NCBI GenBank assembly: GCA_963709505.1
Contig: CAVPXC010000002.1
Coordinates: 182,542-246,541, forward strand
DNA from: CAVPXC01 sp963709505
GTDB lineage: Bacteria; Chloroflexota; Anaerolineae; JAAEKA01
Reading direction: 5' to 3'
DNA length: 64,000 nucleotides
Positions 53,388-63,979 of the stretch are shown here, in pieces. How positions within the stretch are numbered: the stretch's first letter is position 1; each line of letters opens with the position of its first letter. The translations under genes were made by a program, and so were the position numbers. Under the pieces are notes generated by a model that saw only the letters and a list, made by a program, of their open reading frames with translations, was not told the DNA's origin and did not search any database.

Positions 53388-55737
53388 TCACCCGCGCACA
53401 GCCACGCCTCGCTCGCTCAGAAGGCCCGTCACCGTGTCCAAGTTTGCGGGGTCTACCAGCGCCAGGCCCAGGCTGGCTCGGGGTTTGAACGGCTTGAGGT
53501 AGCGCTTGAGCTCCGGATCGGCCAGCAACTCGTCCAAAGTAGCCTGGTCCTGGAATTCAATGAGGGTTACGCTCTGGACCACGGCGTCGCCGTAGTGCCT
53601 GCTCCAGGCCTTGATCGGGGTTTCGAGCGCGGGTGGCAGCTGCCCGGCCACGAGCTCGCGCAGATCGCTCAGAATAGCCTGCGCGTCCATGCCGGCCTCT
53701 TGCGCTCTCCGCACGCTGGCCGCCGTGATGCGCCAGACACCATCGGTCTCGTCGGCGAAGGCGTGCAGCCGCCCGCGCACGTACAAGCTGGGCATGCCGT
53801 GCGCAAAATGGATGACGCCGTCGTCGCCTACCGCAATGCTGCCCCGCAGGGCGTCTTCCGCCCGGCCGCTGCGTGTGGGCAGCTCGTCGATGGACAAAAG
53901 GGCCCGTTCCACGGCGTCCACTTTCTTGGCGTTGACCATCACCAACGTCCCGCTGAGGCGCTGGAGGATCGCAGACTGGATCGAACTCACGGCGAGCAGG
54001 GCGTCGATCAGCTCGGGCGATGCCGCCTGTACGACGGCCACGTGGCGTCTGATGGTGATTCGATCAAACGCCGCCTGCCATTCGTCCAGGCTGCGCTCGA
54101 CGTTCTGCGGGATCGGGTTGCCGGACACCTCGACCAGCCAGGCCTTGATCTGTTCACGTTCTGTCCGGCGAGCAGCGCCCGGTAGATCGTTTCGCGGCTG
54201 AGCTCGTATTCGATCGCACGCTCGGCGTTGAGGCGCGTCGCAAAGGTGTCTAGCTGGGCGAGGACGCGATCGGCGATGGGATCGAAGGCGAAGATGCGGA
54301 AATTGGGCTGTATGACCACCCGGCCGGCCTCCTCCGGCAACGCAGGTTGCGGATCCCCCAGCAGCAGCCATCGTCCCATATCGGTCAGGCGCACGGCGAC
54401 AACGTTGGCCGGCGCCGCGCCGCCCGCAGGCGTCACCGGCTGGAGATAGCCCAAATCCACCAGCCCCAGCCAATACAGCCCTTCGGCAACCACGCTGCGA
54501 ATAAAGACCTCCTCGACGCTGCGCCACCCAAGGTCCTCATCACGTTGGCAAGACGCCCAAACCCAATCGAGCGAGTTGTAGACATAGGGAGAGCCGGCTA
54601 CAGGGCCATAGCTGATAATACGTCGGGCGCTGCGTCTCGGCCACCGCTCGATCGACGAGGAAATTCTCGTTGCGTGTGCTCAGCCACAAGCTGATCGTGT
54701 CGAGCCAGATCCAGGTCGTGTTGCCCTTGGCGCGGCGGACGATTTCATTCAACACCGTCTGGCGCGCTTCGATCACCTTGGGCGGCGCCAGGTCGGTCAA
54801 CGAGCCACTTGCGCGCGTATCTCCTTGGACATAGGTTGCCCACAGCTCATTCCACCAATCGCCATCGCGCCAGGCCAGAAAGCTGTCCTGCACGCGCTGC
54901 GCCGGATCGACGTGGAGAAAAGCAGGGTCGGCCTTGGCGGTGAGCTGGTAGACCCCTTGCTCAGTTCTTCCAGCGCAGCAGCGCCAACTTCTCGGCCAGC
55001 CTGCGCAGGAAAAACAGCCGGCGGTAATCGCTTTCCTTGGATCCCTTGACAATGCTCTCTTGCACGAGCAACTGGCCGCTCAAGCGCTTGAGGTCGCTCA
55101 TGCGGAGCTGGCCGGTGGCGACCGCCTGAAACGGCGTCTCGCGTGCGGTGCTCCACACCAGGTACAGATCGCGTTGGCAGGTACGGGCAGACGCTGCCAG
55201 CACCTGGGGGACCTCTCGAACGGTCTCCGTCCCTTTTGGAGGAGGCGGAAGGTGCGCGGCCACGATGGGCAGGATAATGACGAAGCGTCCCGGCGCATCG
55301 AAGGCCAGCTTGGCGTTCGTGCCGCCCGGATTGGTGTGGGTCCAAACCAGGCCGTGTTTCACCAGTGCGGCTAGGACCTCTTGGAACGTGGCCGGATCGG
55401 CGGCATCCTCAGGTCTGGTTGTCGCCCATCGCTCGGCCGGCTTCTTTTGCTTGCTTTGCTTTTCCAATAGCCCCGCCCGCGCGAGCAGGCTTTCGAATCG
55501 TGACGTGCGCAGCTCGCCACCTGCCGCTTGCAGGAGTTCGAGCGCCTTCCGGCAGCGCGGTGTCAACTGGCCCAGGCTGCGCTCGATCCGCTTGCGGTCC
55601 GGCATCACCAGGATCCAGAGCGAGACCTTGTCTTCCTTAGTTTTGGGTATCGCGGATACGCCGGCCTGGCTAAGCACGGCGCTCAGCGTTTCGGTCTTGT
55701 AGGCGTCGAAGGCCTCACGCAAGGGCGGCGCGGTCAT
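53388..55737 (-). CDS. XPB helicase-associated protein 2 (Helicase_C_3 type; frameshifted)
   Basis: About 780 residues assemble from several frames: MTAPPLREAFDAYKTETLSA, SLGQLTPRCRKALELLQAAG, WWNELWATYVQGDTRASGSL, GRVVIQPNFRIFAFDPIADR, NAERAIEYELSRETIYRALL and SFDRITIRRHVAVVQA-like FDRITIRRHVAVVQAASPEL to SLGLALVDPANLDTVTGLLS. VVIQPNFRIFAFDP and the C-terminal XPB_N-like half match the Helicase_C_3 family. Frame changes lie near 54960, 54640, 54530 and 54145. Its start overlaps the preceding gene by ATGA. In actinobacteria a member of this family is likewise encoded next to XPB. Role probably in DNA unwinding with XPB. Confidence 0.72.
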
Positions 55738-57539
55738 GAGGTCACCTTGGGCATATAGCCACGGCGTTGGAGCGAGTCGACGATGTCGGCAACGCTGTCG
55801 GGCTCAAGAAGCAGCAGGCAGCGCGCCGATGCCGGGTAGGTTCGACGTTGTCCCAACGCGGCGGCGCTTTCGACCTCGCGCAGGGCAAGGTCATCGCCGA
55901 ACTCGATCGCAGCCAGGTTATCGTAGATATGGAAACGACCGGCGTGGCTTTCCCAAAGCCCTACGCGTTGCTGTATCTCGACCGGCAGCGGGAAGCCGCG
56001 GCCGGCAAAGGCCTCGATGAGTTGATTGGCGGTCGTGCCGTGGCGCATGGACGTCCGGAAAGCTGCAGGATCCAGGTGGAACGTCATCGTCGAGCGATCG
56101 CGGGTCTCGAGGGCGGCGATCTGTCGCACCAGGTCACGCAACTCGGCGGCCTGCCAGATCGAGCGCAGCACGATCCGGCCGTCGGGCAGGAAATTCAACG
56201 CGTCAGACGGCAGGTCGACATGTTGCGGAGCGCGAGACTTGCTCGGGCCGTTGAAAAGCCACCAACCGTCCAGCTTTGAAGGCCACCTCTACCAGGCCCA
56301 GCCACCTGGCCGGCCCTGTCAACCAGGCTGCCACCAGACTGCCATAGGTCGCCAGCCAGGTGGCGGGATCGAGACTGTTTGGATCCAGGCGATCGCTGTC
56401 CTCGAGCCCAGTAACCGGGTGGCTGGCAATTGAAACGCTCATCAGAGCGGGGGAAAAGGCACGGACGACCCGACAGAAGCGATCGAAGCGATACCAGGTA
56501 TCGCCACGCAGGATGTCGGTGGACGCAGCCAGTATCAGACGGGTTTGGCTGGCCATGGAGGCAACCATGCCGCCCGCACCATAGTAATGCCTGGACTGGC
56601 GCAGTGAGAAACCCGTATGCTGCTGGCGATGGAAATCCAGCGCCAGGTCGAATTCGTTCCAGGCCAGCCCGCCCGAAAGCGTCGTATCGGGCTGGCTGCA
56701 CCGCCTGCTGGAGCCAAACCCGCGCCATCGCCGCCTGCTGCTGGACCGGGGACAGCGTCTGCCAGGCCGCAACTTGTGCTGTGTCCACCGTCAGCCGGGC
56801 AGGCGTCTTCTGGTATGACACTCGCACCAGGCCGCCGTAGACCATGGCTGTCACGAGGAAGCGCGCCATGTGTTGCTCTTCAAGGCTCGTGTAGCCCCAC
56901 TGCTGCAAGAGATCCGAGGTCACGGGGCCTTGGCCGGGCGAAACTTCTCTTACCTCTTTCGGCTTGAAATCATGGACCGTCGGTTTAATCGTGGGAGCAT
57001 CGGCGGCGATGAAGCTCAGAAGGTTGTCCACGTGCAGACTGAATGCGGCGGCGCTCAAGGAGGGAGCCGGCTCTAGTGGGTTCCTCGAACACCAGCGCGG
57101 CGGGGGCCAGGCCTTGCAGCCATTCGTTGAAGACCACGGGCATGTGGTATCCACCCGATGAGTTAGTTTCGAGCAGCCCGCGTTCGTAGAGGTCGAGTAA
57201 GATGGGCGCGAGATCGCTCTCAGAGATTGCCTTGCCAGTGGACTGTGCCAGCATGGCCGCGAGCGAACGCTCGGGGTTCTGCCGGCCAGGCATGATCGAC
57301 GCCCAGGCAAGCGCATCGAACTCCATCGCAGGCAGCGCAGCACAAGCCGGGACCATCGTCGCAGGGTCGCTCAGGTTGGCGGCAATGGCTTGCACGAGAG
57401 CTGTCTTCGCCGTTCCCTTCACGGGCCAGCCCCATAGCTTGGCCATCTGGCGCAGACTGCTCATGCTGCGGTCCTCCAACGATAGGGCGAGCTCCTTGAC
57501 GAGTTCTTCCTTTTGTTCAGGCGGGAATTGTGCTAGCAT
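55734..57539 (-). CDS. XPB helicase-associated protein 1 (frameshifted)
   Basis: About 600 residues. The N-terminus MLAQFPPEQKEELVKELALS ... LRQMAKLWGWPVKGTAKTAL, VQAIAANLSD is a SAP-like or winged-helix DNA-binding segment. The middle (LYERGLLETNSSGGYHMPVV; YTSLEEQHMARFLVTAMVYG) is helical. The end LRDLVRQIAALETRDRSTMT ... FHIYDNLAAIEFGDDLALRE ... LQRRGYMPKVTS is an XPB_N-like module. Frame changes lie near 57060, 56690 and 56250. It starts four bases after the helicase stop and overlaps the next gene by four bases. A truncated relative is at 12206-12421. Confidence 0.68.
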
Positions 57540-57543
57540 CGGC

Positions 57544-59313
57544 TTACCATTGGGCGTGAGAATGTTGCGGGTCGTAGGCTGCCAGGTCGTTCTTGTAGAG
57601 CACTTCGTACTTGTAGCCTTGTTCGGTCAGGAACATCTGGCGTCGCGCGCCCACAAGCTGGTCCTTGGTGTCGCGCATCACGATGGCGTAGAAATGGGCC
57701 GGGCGATCGTCGTGCTTGGGACGCAGGATGCGGCCCAGGCGTTGGGCCTCTTCCTGGCGTGAGCCGAATGTGCCGCTGATCTCGATCGCCACGCTGACGT
57801 CGGGCAGGTCAACGGCAAAGTTAGCGACTTTTGAGACGACCAGCACACGCAAACTGCCGTCGCGCATGGCCTGGTAGAGCTTTTGGCGCTCACGCACCGG
57901 CGTCTTGCCTGTGAGCAGCGGCGCATGCAGCCGCCGCGCGGCTTCTGTCAGCTGTTCAAGATAGGTTCCGATCACGAGGACCTGGTCGTCCGGGTGTTTG
58001 GCAAGGATCTCTTCGACAGCCACAAGCTTGGACGGATCGCAGGCCGAGATCGTGTACTGCTCGCGGCTTTCGGCCAGCGCGTAGGCGATGCGCTCCTCCG
58101 GATCCATGTCCAGCCTGATCTCGTGGCAGTGGGCCGTGGCGATCCAGCCCTGTCGCTCCAGGTCTTTCCAGGGGACGTCGTAGCGCTTGGGTCCGATCAG
58201 TGCGAAGACCTCCTCCTCGCGGCCGTCTTCGCGTACCAGCGTGGCGGTCAGGCCCAGGCGGCGTCGCGCTTGCAGCTCGGCGGTCATGCGGAAGACGGGA
58301 GCGGGCAGCAGGTGCACCTCGTCGTAGATCACCAGCCCCCAGTCGCGCTCGTTGAAGATCTTGAAATGAGGCCACTCCTCCAGATCGGGGCTGCCTTTGG
58401 CGGACCACTCATCCAACTCGCCCTCGGCCTTGCGGCCTTTGCGGTGGTAGGTCAGGATCTGGTAGGTTGCAATCGTCACCGGCCGGATCTCCTTGGAATC
58501 GCCGGTGTATTCGCCGATCATGTCGGAGTCCAGGGTCGTCTTATCGATCAACTCGTCGATCCACTGGCGCACCGCCACGGTGTTGGTCGTCAGGATCAGC
58601 GTATTGGTCTGGAGCCGGTCCATCACGCCCATCCCGACCATGGTCTTGCCTGCGCCGCAAGGGAGGACGATCACCCCGGAGCCGCCGCTGGCGTCGCCGC
58701 CGGCGTGGAAGACCTCCACGGCGTCTTGCTGATAGTGGCGCAGCCCGAAGGAATGGCCGGTGCGGCGCATGCTTGGCAGCAGCCCGATCGTCAGCGGGGC
58801 GCCGTCGACGTAGCCGGCCAGATCTTCGGCAGGAAAACCGACATCCACCAGGGCCTTTTTGACGTGGCCGCGCAGCGCGGGATTGACCCGTGCGGTGCGC
58901 GCGTCGATCTGTTCGACGATGAACTGGCTGACCTTGCGCTGCCGGCTGACCTCGAGCATCAGGATGGGATCGTCTGTGGTCAGCAGCAGCTCGCCGGCCG
59001 GGCCGCGCACCAGCTTGAGCCGGCCGAAGCGACTGACGTAGTCGCGCACGTCGGCCTGGATATTGCCCGGCACATCGTATTTGCTGTAACGGGTCAGCAG
59101 ATCGAGGATGTCGCTCGCCGTCAGGCCGCTGGCCGCGGCGTTCCACAGCGAGAGGGGCGAGAGCCGGTACGTGTGGATGTGTTCCGGGCTCTTCTCCAGC
59201 TCAGCAAAGCGCGCCAACACGTCACGCGCATCGCCATACTGGGGGTTATCCACCTCAAGTAAGATCGACCGGTCACTTTGCACGACGAGCGGATTCTGTG
59301 GGTTGATGGGCAT
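57544..59313 (-). CDS. XPB/Rad25-type DNA helicase
   Basis: The 589-residue superfamily 2 helicase is intact. An N-terminal XPB damage-recognition-like part (QNPLVVQSDRSILLEVDNPQ; DVRDYVSRFGRLKLVRG) precedes Walker A LPCGAGKTMVGMG (about residue 217), the DEVH box LVIYDEVHLLPAP (about 330), the RED motif LTATLVREDGRE (about 360), and motif VI RQEEAQRLGRILRPK. XPB unwinds DNA at damaged sites in nucleotide excision repair and transcription; in bacteria it is an accessory repair helicase. ATG 59313 is chosen because the family sequence begins there. First gene of a three-gene operon. Confidence 0.92.
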   Translation of the reverse strand: MPINPQNPLVVQSDRSILLEVDNPQYGDARDVLARFAELEKSPEHIHTYRLSPLSLWNAAASGLTASDILDLLTRYSKYDVPGNIQADVRDYVSRFGRLKLVRGPAGELLLTTDDPILMLEVSRQRKVSQFIVEQIDARTARVNPALRGHVKKALVDVGFPAEDLAGYVDGAPLTIGLLPSMRRTGHSFGLRHYQQDAVEVFHAGGDASGGSGVIVLPCGAGKTMVGMGVMDRLQTNTLILTTNTVAVRQWIDELIDKTTLDSDMIGEYTGDSKEIRPVTIATYQILTYHRKGRKAEGELDEWSAKGSPDLEEWPHFKIFNERDWGLVIYDEVHLLPAPVFRMTAELQARRRLGLTATLVREDGREEEVFALIGPKRYDVPWKDLERQGWIATAHCHEIRLDMDPEERIAYALAESREQYTISACDPSKLVAVEEILAKHPDDQVLVIGTYLEQLTEAARRLHAPLLTGKTPVRERQKLYQAMRDGSLRVLVVSKVANFAVDLPDVSVAIEISGTFGSRQEEAQRLGRILRPKHDDRPAHFYAIVMRDTKDQLVGARRQMFLTEQGYKYEVLYKNDLAAYDPQHSHAQW

Positions 59314-59354
59314 ATGATTTCTTTCTGAGTGCCTGGAAACAAAACCGACATAAG

Positions 59355-59383
59355 AGTATATCTCATCTTGTCCGCCACAGCAA
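59355..59383 (-). promoter_or_regulatory. Promoter of the XPB operon
   Basis: On the minus strand TTGCTG (59378-59383), 17 bases, TATACT (59355-59360), 42 bases before the ATG. No operator palindrome was seen. Confidence 0.65.
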
Positions 59384-59444
59384 TTTACAGCCCAGTCACG
59401 CCGAGTCGATACCAAGCGGCCAGTTGTGGTAAAATTCTCCAGGA

Positions 59445-59572
59445 TGTGTTCAAAACGGGTCGATGAAACATTGAGAAGCTAACTCCTTGCCACCTCATCA
59501 ACCTATTTTGAACGCACCCTATCCAATACTCCGGCACTATCTCACTATCTCACTATCTCACTATCTCACTAA
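59445..59572. repeat. Inverted pair around TTTTGAAC plus CTCACTAT octamers
   Basis: GTGTTCAAAACGGGTCGATGA (about 59448-59467) and TCATCAACCTATTTTGAACG (about 59496-59515) are imperfect inverted arms; the same core stands at about 3706-3725. Four octamers, CTCACTAT three times and CTCACTAA, follow at 59541-59572 and run straight into AAGGAG, the ribosome site of the next gene. Confidence 0.65.
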
Positions 59573-59583
59573 GGAGACCTCCC

Positions 59584-60575
59584 ATGGAATACCGCCATCT
59601 CGGCTCATCCGGTCTGCAAGTCTCGGCGCTTTCGTTCGGCGCCTGGGTTACCTTTGGCCAGCAGTTCGGCGAGGACCTGGCCCATGATTGTATGAAAGCC
59701 GCTTATGACGCCGGCTGCAATTTCTTCGACAACGCCGAGGTCTATGCCAGCGGCCAGGCTGAGACTTTGATGGGAAAAGCGATCAAGCGCGCTGGCTGGA
59801 AGCGGTCAGACCTGGTCGTTTCAACCAAGATCTTCTGGGGCGGCGACGGTCCCAACGACAAGGGCTTATCGCGCAAGCATATCGTCGAGGGCACGGACGC
59901 GGCGTTGGCGCGCTTACAGCTGGACTACGTCGACCTGCTCTTCTGCCACCGGCCTGACATTCGCACGCCGATCGAAGAAACCGTGCGGGCAATGAACTTC
60001 ATCATCGATCAGGGTAAGGCCTTTTACTGGGGCACCAGCGAATGGAGCGCGGCTCAGATCATGGAGGCCTATCAGATCGCCCGCCGCGAGCACTTGATCC
60101 CGCCGACCATGGAGCAGCCGCAATACAGCATGCTCGAGCGCGACAAGGTCGAGAAGGAATACGCTAAGCTTTACCGGGAGATCGGCCTGGGCACGACGAT
60201 TTGGAGCCCGCTGGCCAGCGGCATCCTGACCGGCAAATACAGCGATGGTGTCCCAGGCGGCACCGCGTGACGTTGCCCGGCTACGAGTGGCTGAAAGCGA
60301 TCTTGGAAAGTCCTGCGGGCCAGGCCAATATCCTCAAGACTCGAGACATGATCCCGATTGCGACCGAGCTGGGCTGTAGCATGGCGCAGATGGCGCTGGC
60401 CTGGTGTTTGAAGAACCCAAACGTCAGCACAGTCATCACCGGCGCCAGCCGGCCCGAGCAGGTCGTTGAGAACATGAAGGCCCTCGACGTCGTCGAGAAG
60501 CTGACGCCCGAGGTCATGGAGCGCATCGAGATGATCCTGCAGAACAAGCCGGCGCCGGAAGAGGATTTTCGCTAG
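59584..60575 (+). CDS. Aldo/keto reductase, Kv-beta-like (AKR6 type; frameshifted)
   Basis: NADPH-dependent oxidoreductase. MEYRHLGSSGLQVSALSFGA opens the barrel. Catalytic residues lie in FFDNAEVYASGQAE (Asp, Tyr), VVSTKIFWGG (Lys) and YVDLLFCHRPD (His). A one-base shift near 60262 separates YSDGVPGGTA from RVTLPGYEWLKAILESPAGQ and the cofactor block TVITGASRPEQVVENM. Full length is about 330 residues. AAGGAG lies just before the ATG. Substrate unknown. Confidence 0.88.
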
Positions 60576-60671
60576 TTCAGCCCGGCGAATGGATTCACGG
60601 CTGAGAAGTGCCCGCAGCGGGTTTTCGCACTCAGTGGCTGAGGCCTTTCATCGACCACAGGAGATGCCACC

Positions 60672-62495
60672 ATGAACGCATCCAGCGGTTTGAAAGGCCA
60701 CCGGCTGTCGCTCGCGTTGCTTCTGTTGGCGCTGGCTCTGCTCCTGGCAGGCTGTGACGTGGTCCCACGCCCTATGCCCACGGCTATTCCTGTTGTGCAG
60801 ACCGACCAGTTCAGCCCGGCCTGCCTAACCCGGCCTCGGTCTACTGCCAGGAGCAGGGCGGCCGGTTGGAGATCCGCACTGACGCCGACGGCGGCCAGGC
60901 GGGCTACTGCGTCTTCCCGGACGGCAGCGAATGCGAGGAGTGGGCCTTCTTCCGCGGCGAATGCGCGCCAGGCGCTGTCCCCACACCGTGCCGCCAGTCG
61001 TCTGATACCTCGACCGAGGCGCTTCTTGCGACCGTGCAGTCAACATTGCCGCCGGGCGCGTTCGAAGGGTTTGCGGTTATGCCGTTGAGCGTACCGGAGG
61101 GCAGCCAACCGCTGTGGGCCGTCAGCAGCTATGGTATGCGCAACTTCGATCTCAACCCGCCGCCGGGACACTTCGTCGCTATCTTCGCCCAAGGCCCCGC
61201 AGGATGGCAGGAACTATCGCGTTTTGACTTGGACATGGCCCCAATTGGAGGTGACCCTCTGGTGGGCGCCGGGCCGGACTACGTGGCGCAGGATGGCGTC
61301 AAGCAGGCGTCGATCGATCCAAGTCGCGTCTGGCTGCAGGTCGACGGCGGTGTGGGCGCACACAGTGGCACGTTTCAGGTGCTCAGTTTCGACGGCCAGT
61401 CGCTGCGGCAGGAGGTGGGCGGGGCCTCGTCCAGCCCGGGCGCAGGCTATCTTGCCGATCTCAACGGCGATGGCCAGCAGGACGTGGTACTCAACACCAC
61501 GGAAAGGTATATTTTCTGCTATGCCTGTGGGGTTAGCGCGCCTTACTTCCAGGTCTATACCTGGGATGGCCGGCAGATGCGGCAGGTGGCCATCGCGCCT
61601 ATGGGCGTAGCAGACAGAGTCAGCCTATTGGCAGCCGAACAACGAAGCCGTGCGTTTAGCCGAGGCCGGCCTGTGGGCCGAGGCGTTGGCCAAGATCGGC
61701 GAGGCGATCCAGTTGGCCGGCGCCGCGGATCCTCCCACGGCTGCCGGTTCGCTGCGTTGGAACGAGGCGCTGATCAGGCTGGATCACGACGCCTACCTCG
61801 AGGCCTTGCGCTCAAGCGCTTATCCGCTGCTCAGCTCCGTTTTCTATGGCGACTACGCCGGCGCGGTCGATATCATGCGCCCGTTCAGCCTGCCCGAGAT
61901 CTTCAGCCAGGATACGCCGCTGATCAAGGGCACGGTGGCTGAAGGCTGGGAGGAGTCCCTTACCAACTATCTGATCCAAAGCGCTACCGATGCCCTGGCA
62001 CGCCAGCCCGACCTGGCCCCTGCGTATTTCGTGCGTGCCTGGGGTGGCTTCCTGGCCGATCCGGGCGATCCAAAGGTGCGCCAGGATCTTGCCCGGGCAG
62101 CCGCGCTTGCGCCGGGCGACCCATTGTTTGCAGCCGCGGCAGCGCCTGGCGCCATCCCGGCGCCGCCGACGAGCTCAAGCGAGCCAAAGCGCATCCAGTT
62201 CGCGCGCGGCGCAACCTCCGCGACGGTCAATGGCGAATTTTCCCGCCGTGGAATCGACCGCTACGTCCTGAGCGCGTAAGGGTCAGTCGATGCAAATCGA
62301 CGTCAACTCACCGGGCGGCGCTGTGGTGCTTGCAGTGCAGGGCGCAGACGGCATGATCCTCCTCAACCGCGGCAACGGTGAGACCGCTTGGAGCGGTGCA
62401 TTGCCAAAGAGCCAGGACTACATCGTCAGCGTCATCAGCACCGGCCCGCCACCGGCTACTCGCTGACCGTGACCATTCCACCGCTGGAAAAGTAG
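60672..62495 (+). CDS. Multi-domain secreted lipoprotein (DUF333, beta-propeller-like and repeat segments; frameshifted)
   Basis: A signal peptide ends with lipobox LLLAGC (Cys 28). After a frame change near 60815 comes a DUF333-like cysteine-rich module (NPASVYCQEQGGRLEIRTDA, YCVFPDGSECEEWAFFRGEC). A FG-GAP/VCBS-like part follows (YLADLNGDGQQDVVLNTTER), then after another shift near 61620 a helical repeat segment (LAEAGLWAEALAKIGEAIQL) and, at the C-terminus, a PPC-like beta domain (RGIDRYVLSA, MQIDVNSPGGAVVLAVQGAD). A third change lies near 62275. The function is unknown. The protein is expected to be anchored to the outer face of the membrane. Confidence 0.65.
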
Positions 62496-62510
62496 GCGCC
62501 CTTTTCGGAC

Positions 62511-62580
62511 AGACCTCCGAGGTCACGGAAGACCTCGGAGGTCGTATCTTCCCTCCTTTCCCATCCGACCTCGGAAGTCT
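62511..62580. repeat. Copy of the AGACCTCCGAGGT palindrome
   Basis: AGACCTCCGAGGTCACGG at 62511 and GACCTCGGAGGTCGT to 62545 form the hairpin, followed by a second CCGACCTCGG half at about 62565-62574. It lies between the lipoprotein stop and the dehydrogenase start and may terminate transcription. See 25706-25838. Confidence 0.75.
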
Positions 62581-62600
62581 GTCTCGAAAACGAGTCTCCC

Positions 62601-63641
62601 ATGCCAAACTCCATGCAAGCCGTACGCCTCGTAGAAGTAGGCCAGCCTCTTCAGATGCAAGAAACGCCGATCCCAACCATCGGCCCGGCAGATGTGCTGG
62701 TGCGTGTCCGGGCTGCAGGCATCTGCCATTCGGACGTGCATTACCGTGCGGGTGTCTCGCCGGCCGGTCCGTTGCCGCTGACCTTGGGCCATGAAATGGC
62801 CGGCACGGTCGTCCGAGTGGCGCACAGGTAACGCACTTCCAACCTGGCGACCGCGTCTGCCTGCACTACATGGTCACCTGTGGCCACTGCGCTTACTGCG
62901 ACCAGGGACCGAGCAATTCTGCACGACCGGACAGATGATCGGCAAGCACCGCGATGGCGGCTACGCCGAGTTCATTGCCGCGCCGGCGCGCAGCGTCTTC
63001 CCCTTCCGGCTGAGATCCCATTCGAACAGGGCGCGGTGATGATGTGCTCGTCGGCCACGGCGTTCCATGCTTTGCGCAAAGGCAGGCTGCAACCGGGCGA
63101 GAGCCTCGCCATCTTTGGCGCCGGAGGGCTTGGCATGTCGGCGATCCAACTCGCCAGGGCCTTCGGCGCGCTGGCGGTCTATGCAGTCGACTTGGATGCC
63201 GGCCGCCTGGCCCTGGCCGAGCAGCTCGGCGCGATACCTGTCGATGCCAGAGCGATCGATGCTGCCGCCGAGATCAGACGCCTCACGGGTGGCCACGGCG
63301 TGGACGTCGCGCTGGACTTCGTGGGTCAGCCCGCGACCCTGCGGCCGGCCATCGCCGCGCTGGCGCCGTTCGGCCGGGTAGTGGCCGTGGGCCTGGGCAA
63401 CCAGCCGGTGCCGGTGTATCCCTACCAGGAGATCATCAACCGCGAGGCCGAGATCATCGGGTGCTCGGACCATCTGGCATCGGAGATCCCCTTGCTGACC
63501 GAGCTGGTGCGCCGTCGAGTGCTCGATCTGGCGCCGGTGGTCACGGAGACCATTCCGCTGGACACGCTGGCGATCAATGCGGTGATGGATCGGTTGGAGC
63601 GGTATGGTGCGGGTGGGGTGCGGACGGTGATTGTGATGTGA
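62601..63641 (+). CDS. Zinc-dependent alcohol dehydrogenase, MDR family (frameshifted)
   Basis: MDR blocks: GICHSDVHYRAG (catalytic-zinc Cys), LTLGHEMAGTV (His-Glu), CGHCAYCDQGTEQFC (four structural-zinc Cys), SLAIFGAGGLGMSAIQLARA (NAD-binding GxGGxG) and GHGVDVALDFVGQPATLRPA. Frame changes lie near 62825, 62905 and 63015. Total length of about 347 residues is normal. It oxidises an unidentified alcohol with NAD(P). No recognisable partner gene is adjacent. Confidence 0.88.
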
Positions 63642-63653
63642 GGGGAGCGGAAG

Positions 63654-63833
63654 ATATCACAACGTATAGGAGACAACGAATGCGGAGGTTAGGAAAAGCG
63701 TGGCGTGAAAGGTTGGACCTTGTTGAGGAATAGACATGTTGAAACATAGTCTATTCCGTATCCTGCCCCGTCGAACTCATGGACGCTCCGCATTTCGCCC
63801 TCCGCATTCGTTGTCTCATTCGTTGTGATATTT
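63654..63833. repeat. Inverted pair of the ATATCACAACGAATG family at the window end
   Basis: GATATCACAACGTATAGGAG plus ACAACGAATGCGGAG (about 63654-63689) and the inverse TCCGCATTCGTTGTCTCATT plus CGTTGTGATATT (about 63801-63833) enclose about 110 bases without a gene. Same family as 8-35 and 44066-44203. Confidence 0.7.
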
Positions 63834-63951
63834 TGCTTCCTCTCGCCCGTAAAGAAACCATAAACGCAATCATCATAGTAATCACGAAGGCAGCAAATTC
63901 TGTTCCCACAGTTATTCGGCCATATCACCAGACGGCGGTACACTCTAACTC

Positions 63952-63979
63952 TTGGCGATAGCCTGTCCTGTGGTAAAAT
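63952..63979 (+). promoter_or_regulatory. Promoter for a gene beyond the window
   Basis: TTGGCG (63952-63957), 16 bases, TAAAAT (63974-63979). An ATG at 63994 follows GAAAGG, but the gene itself is outside the window. Confidence 0.5.

Noticed and set aside
57883..59262. 459-codon + strand frame opposite the XPB helicase
   Set aside because: Shadow of the intact helicase in a high-GC region; no motif or ribosome site.
63689..63943. 84-codon minus-strand frame at the window end
   Set aside because: It overlaps the inverted repeat at 63654-63833, has no ribosome site and no similarity to a known family.
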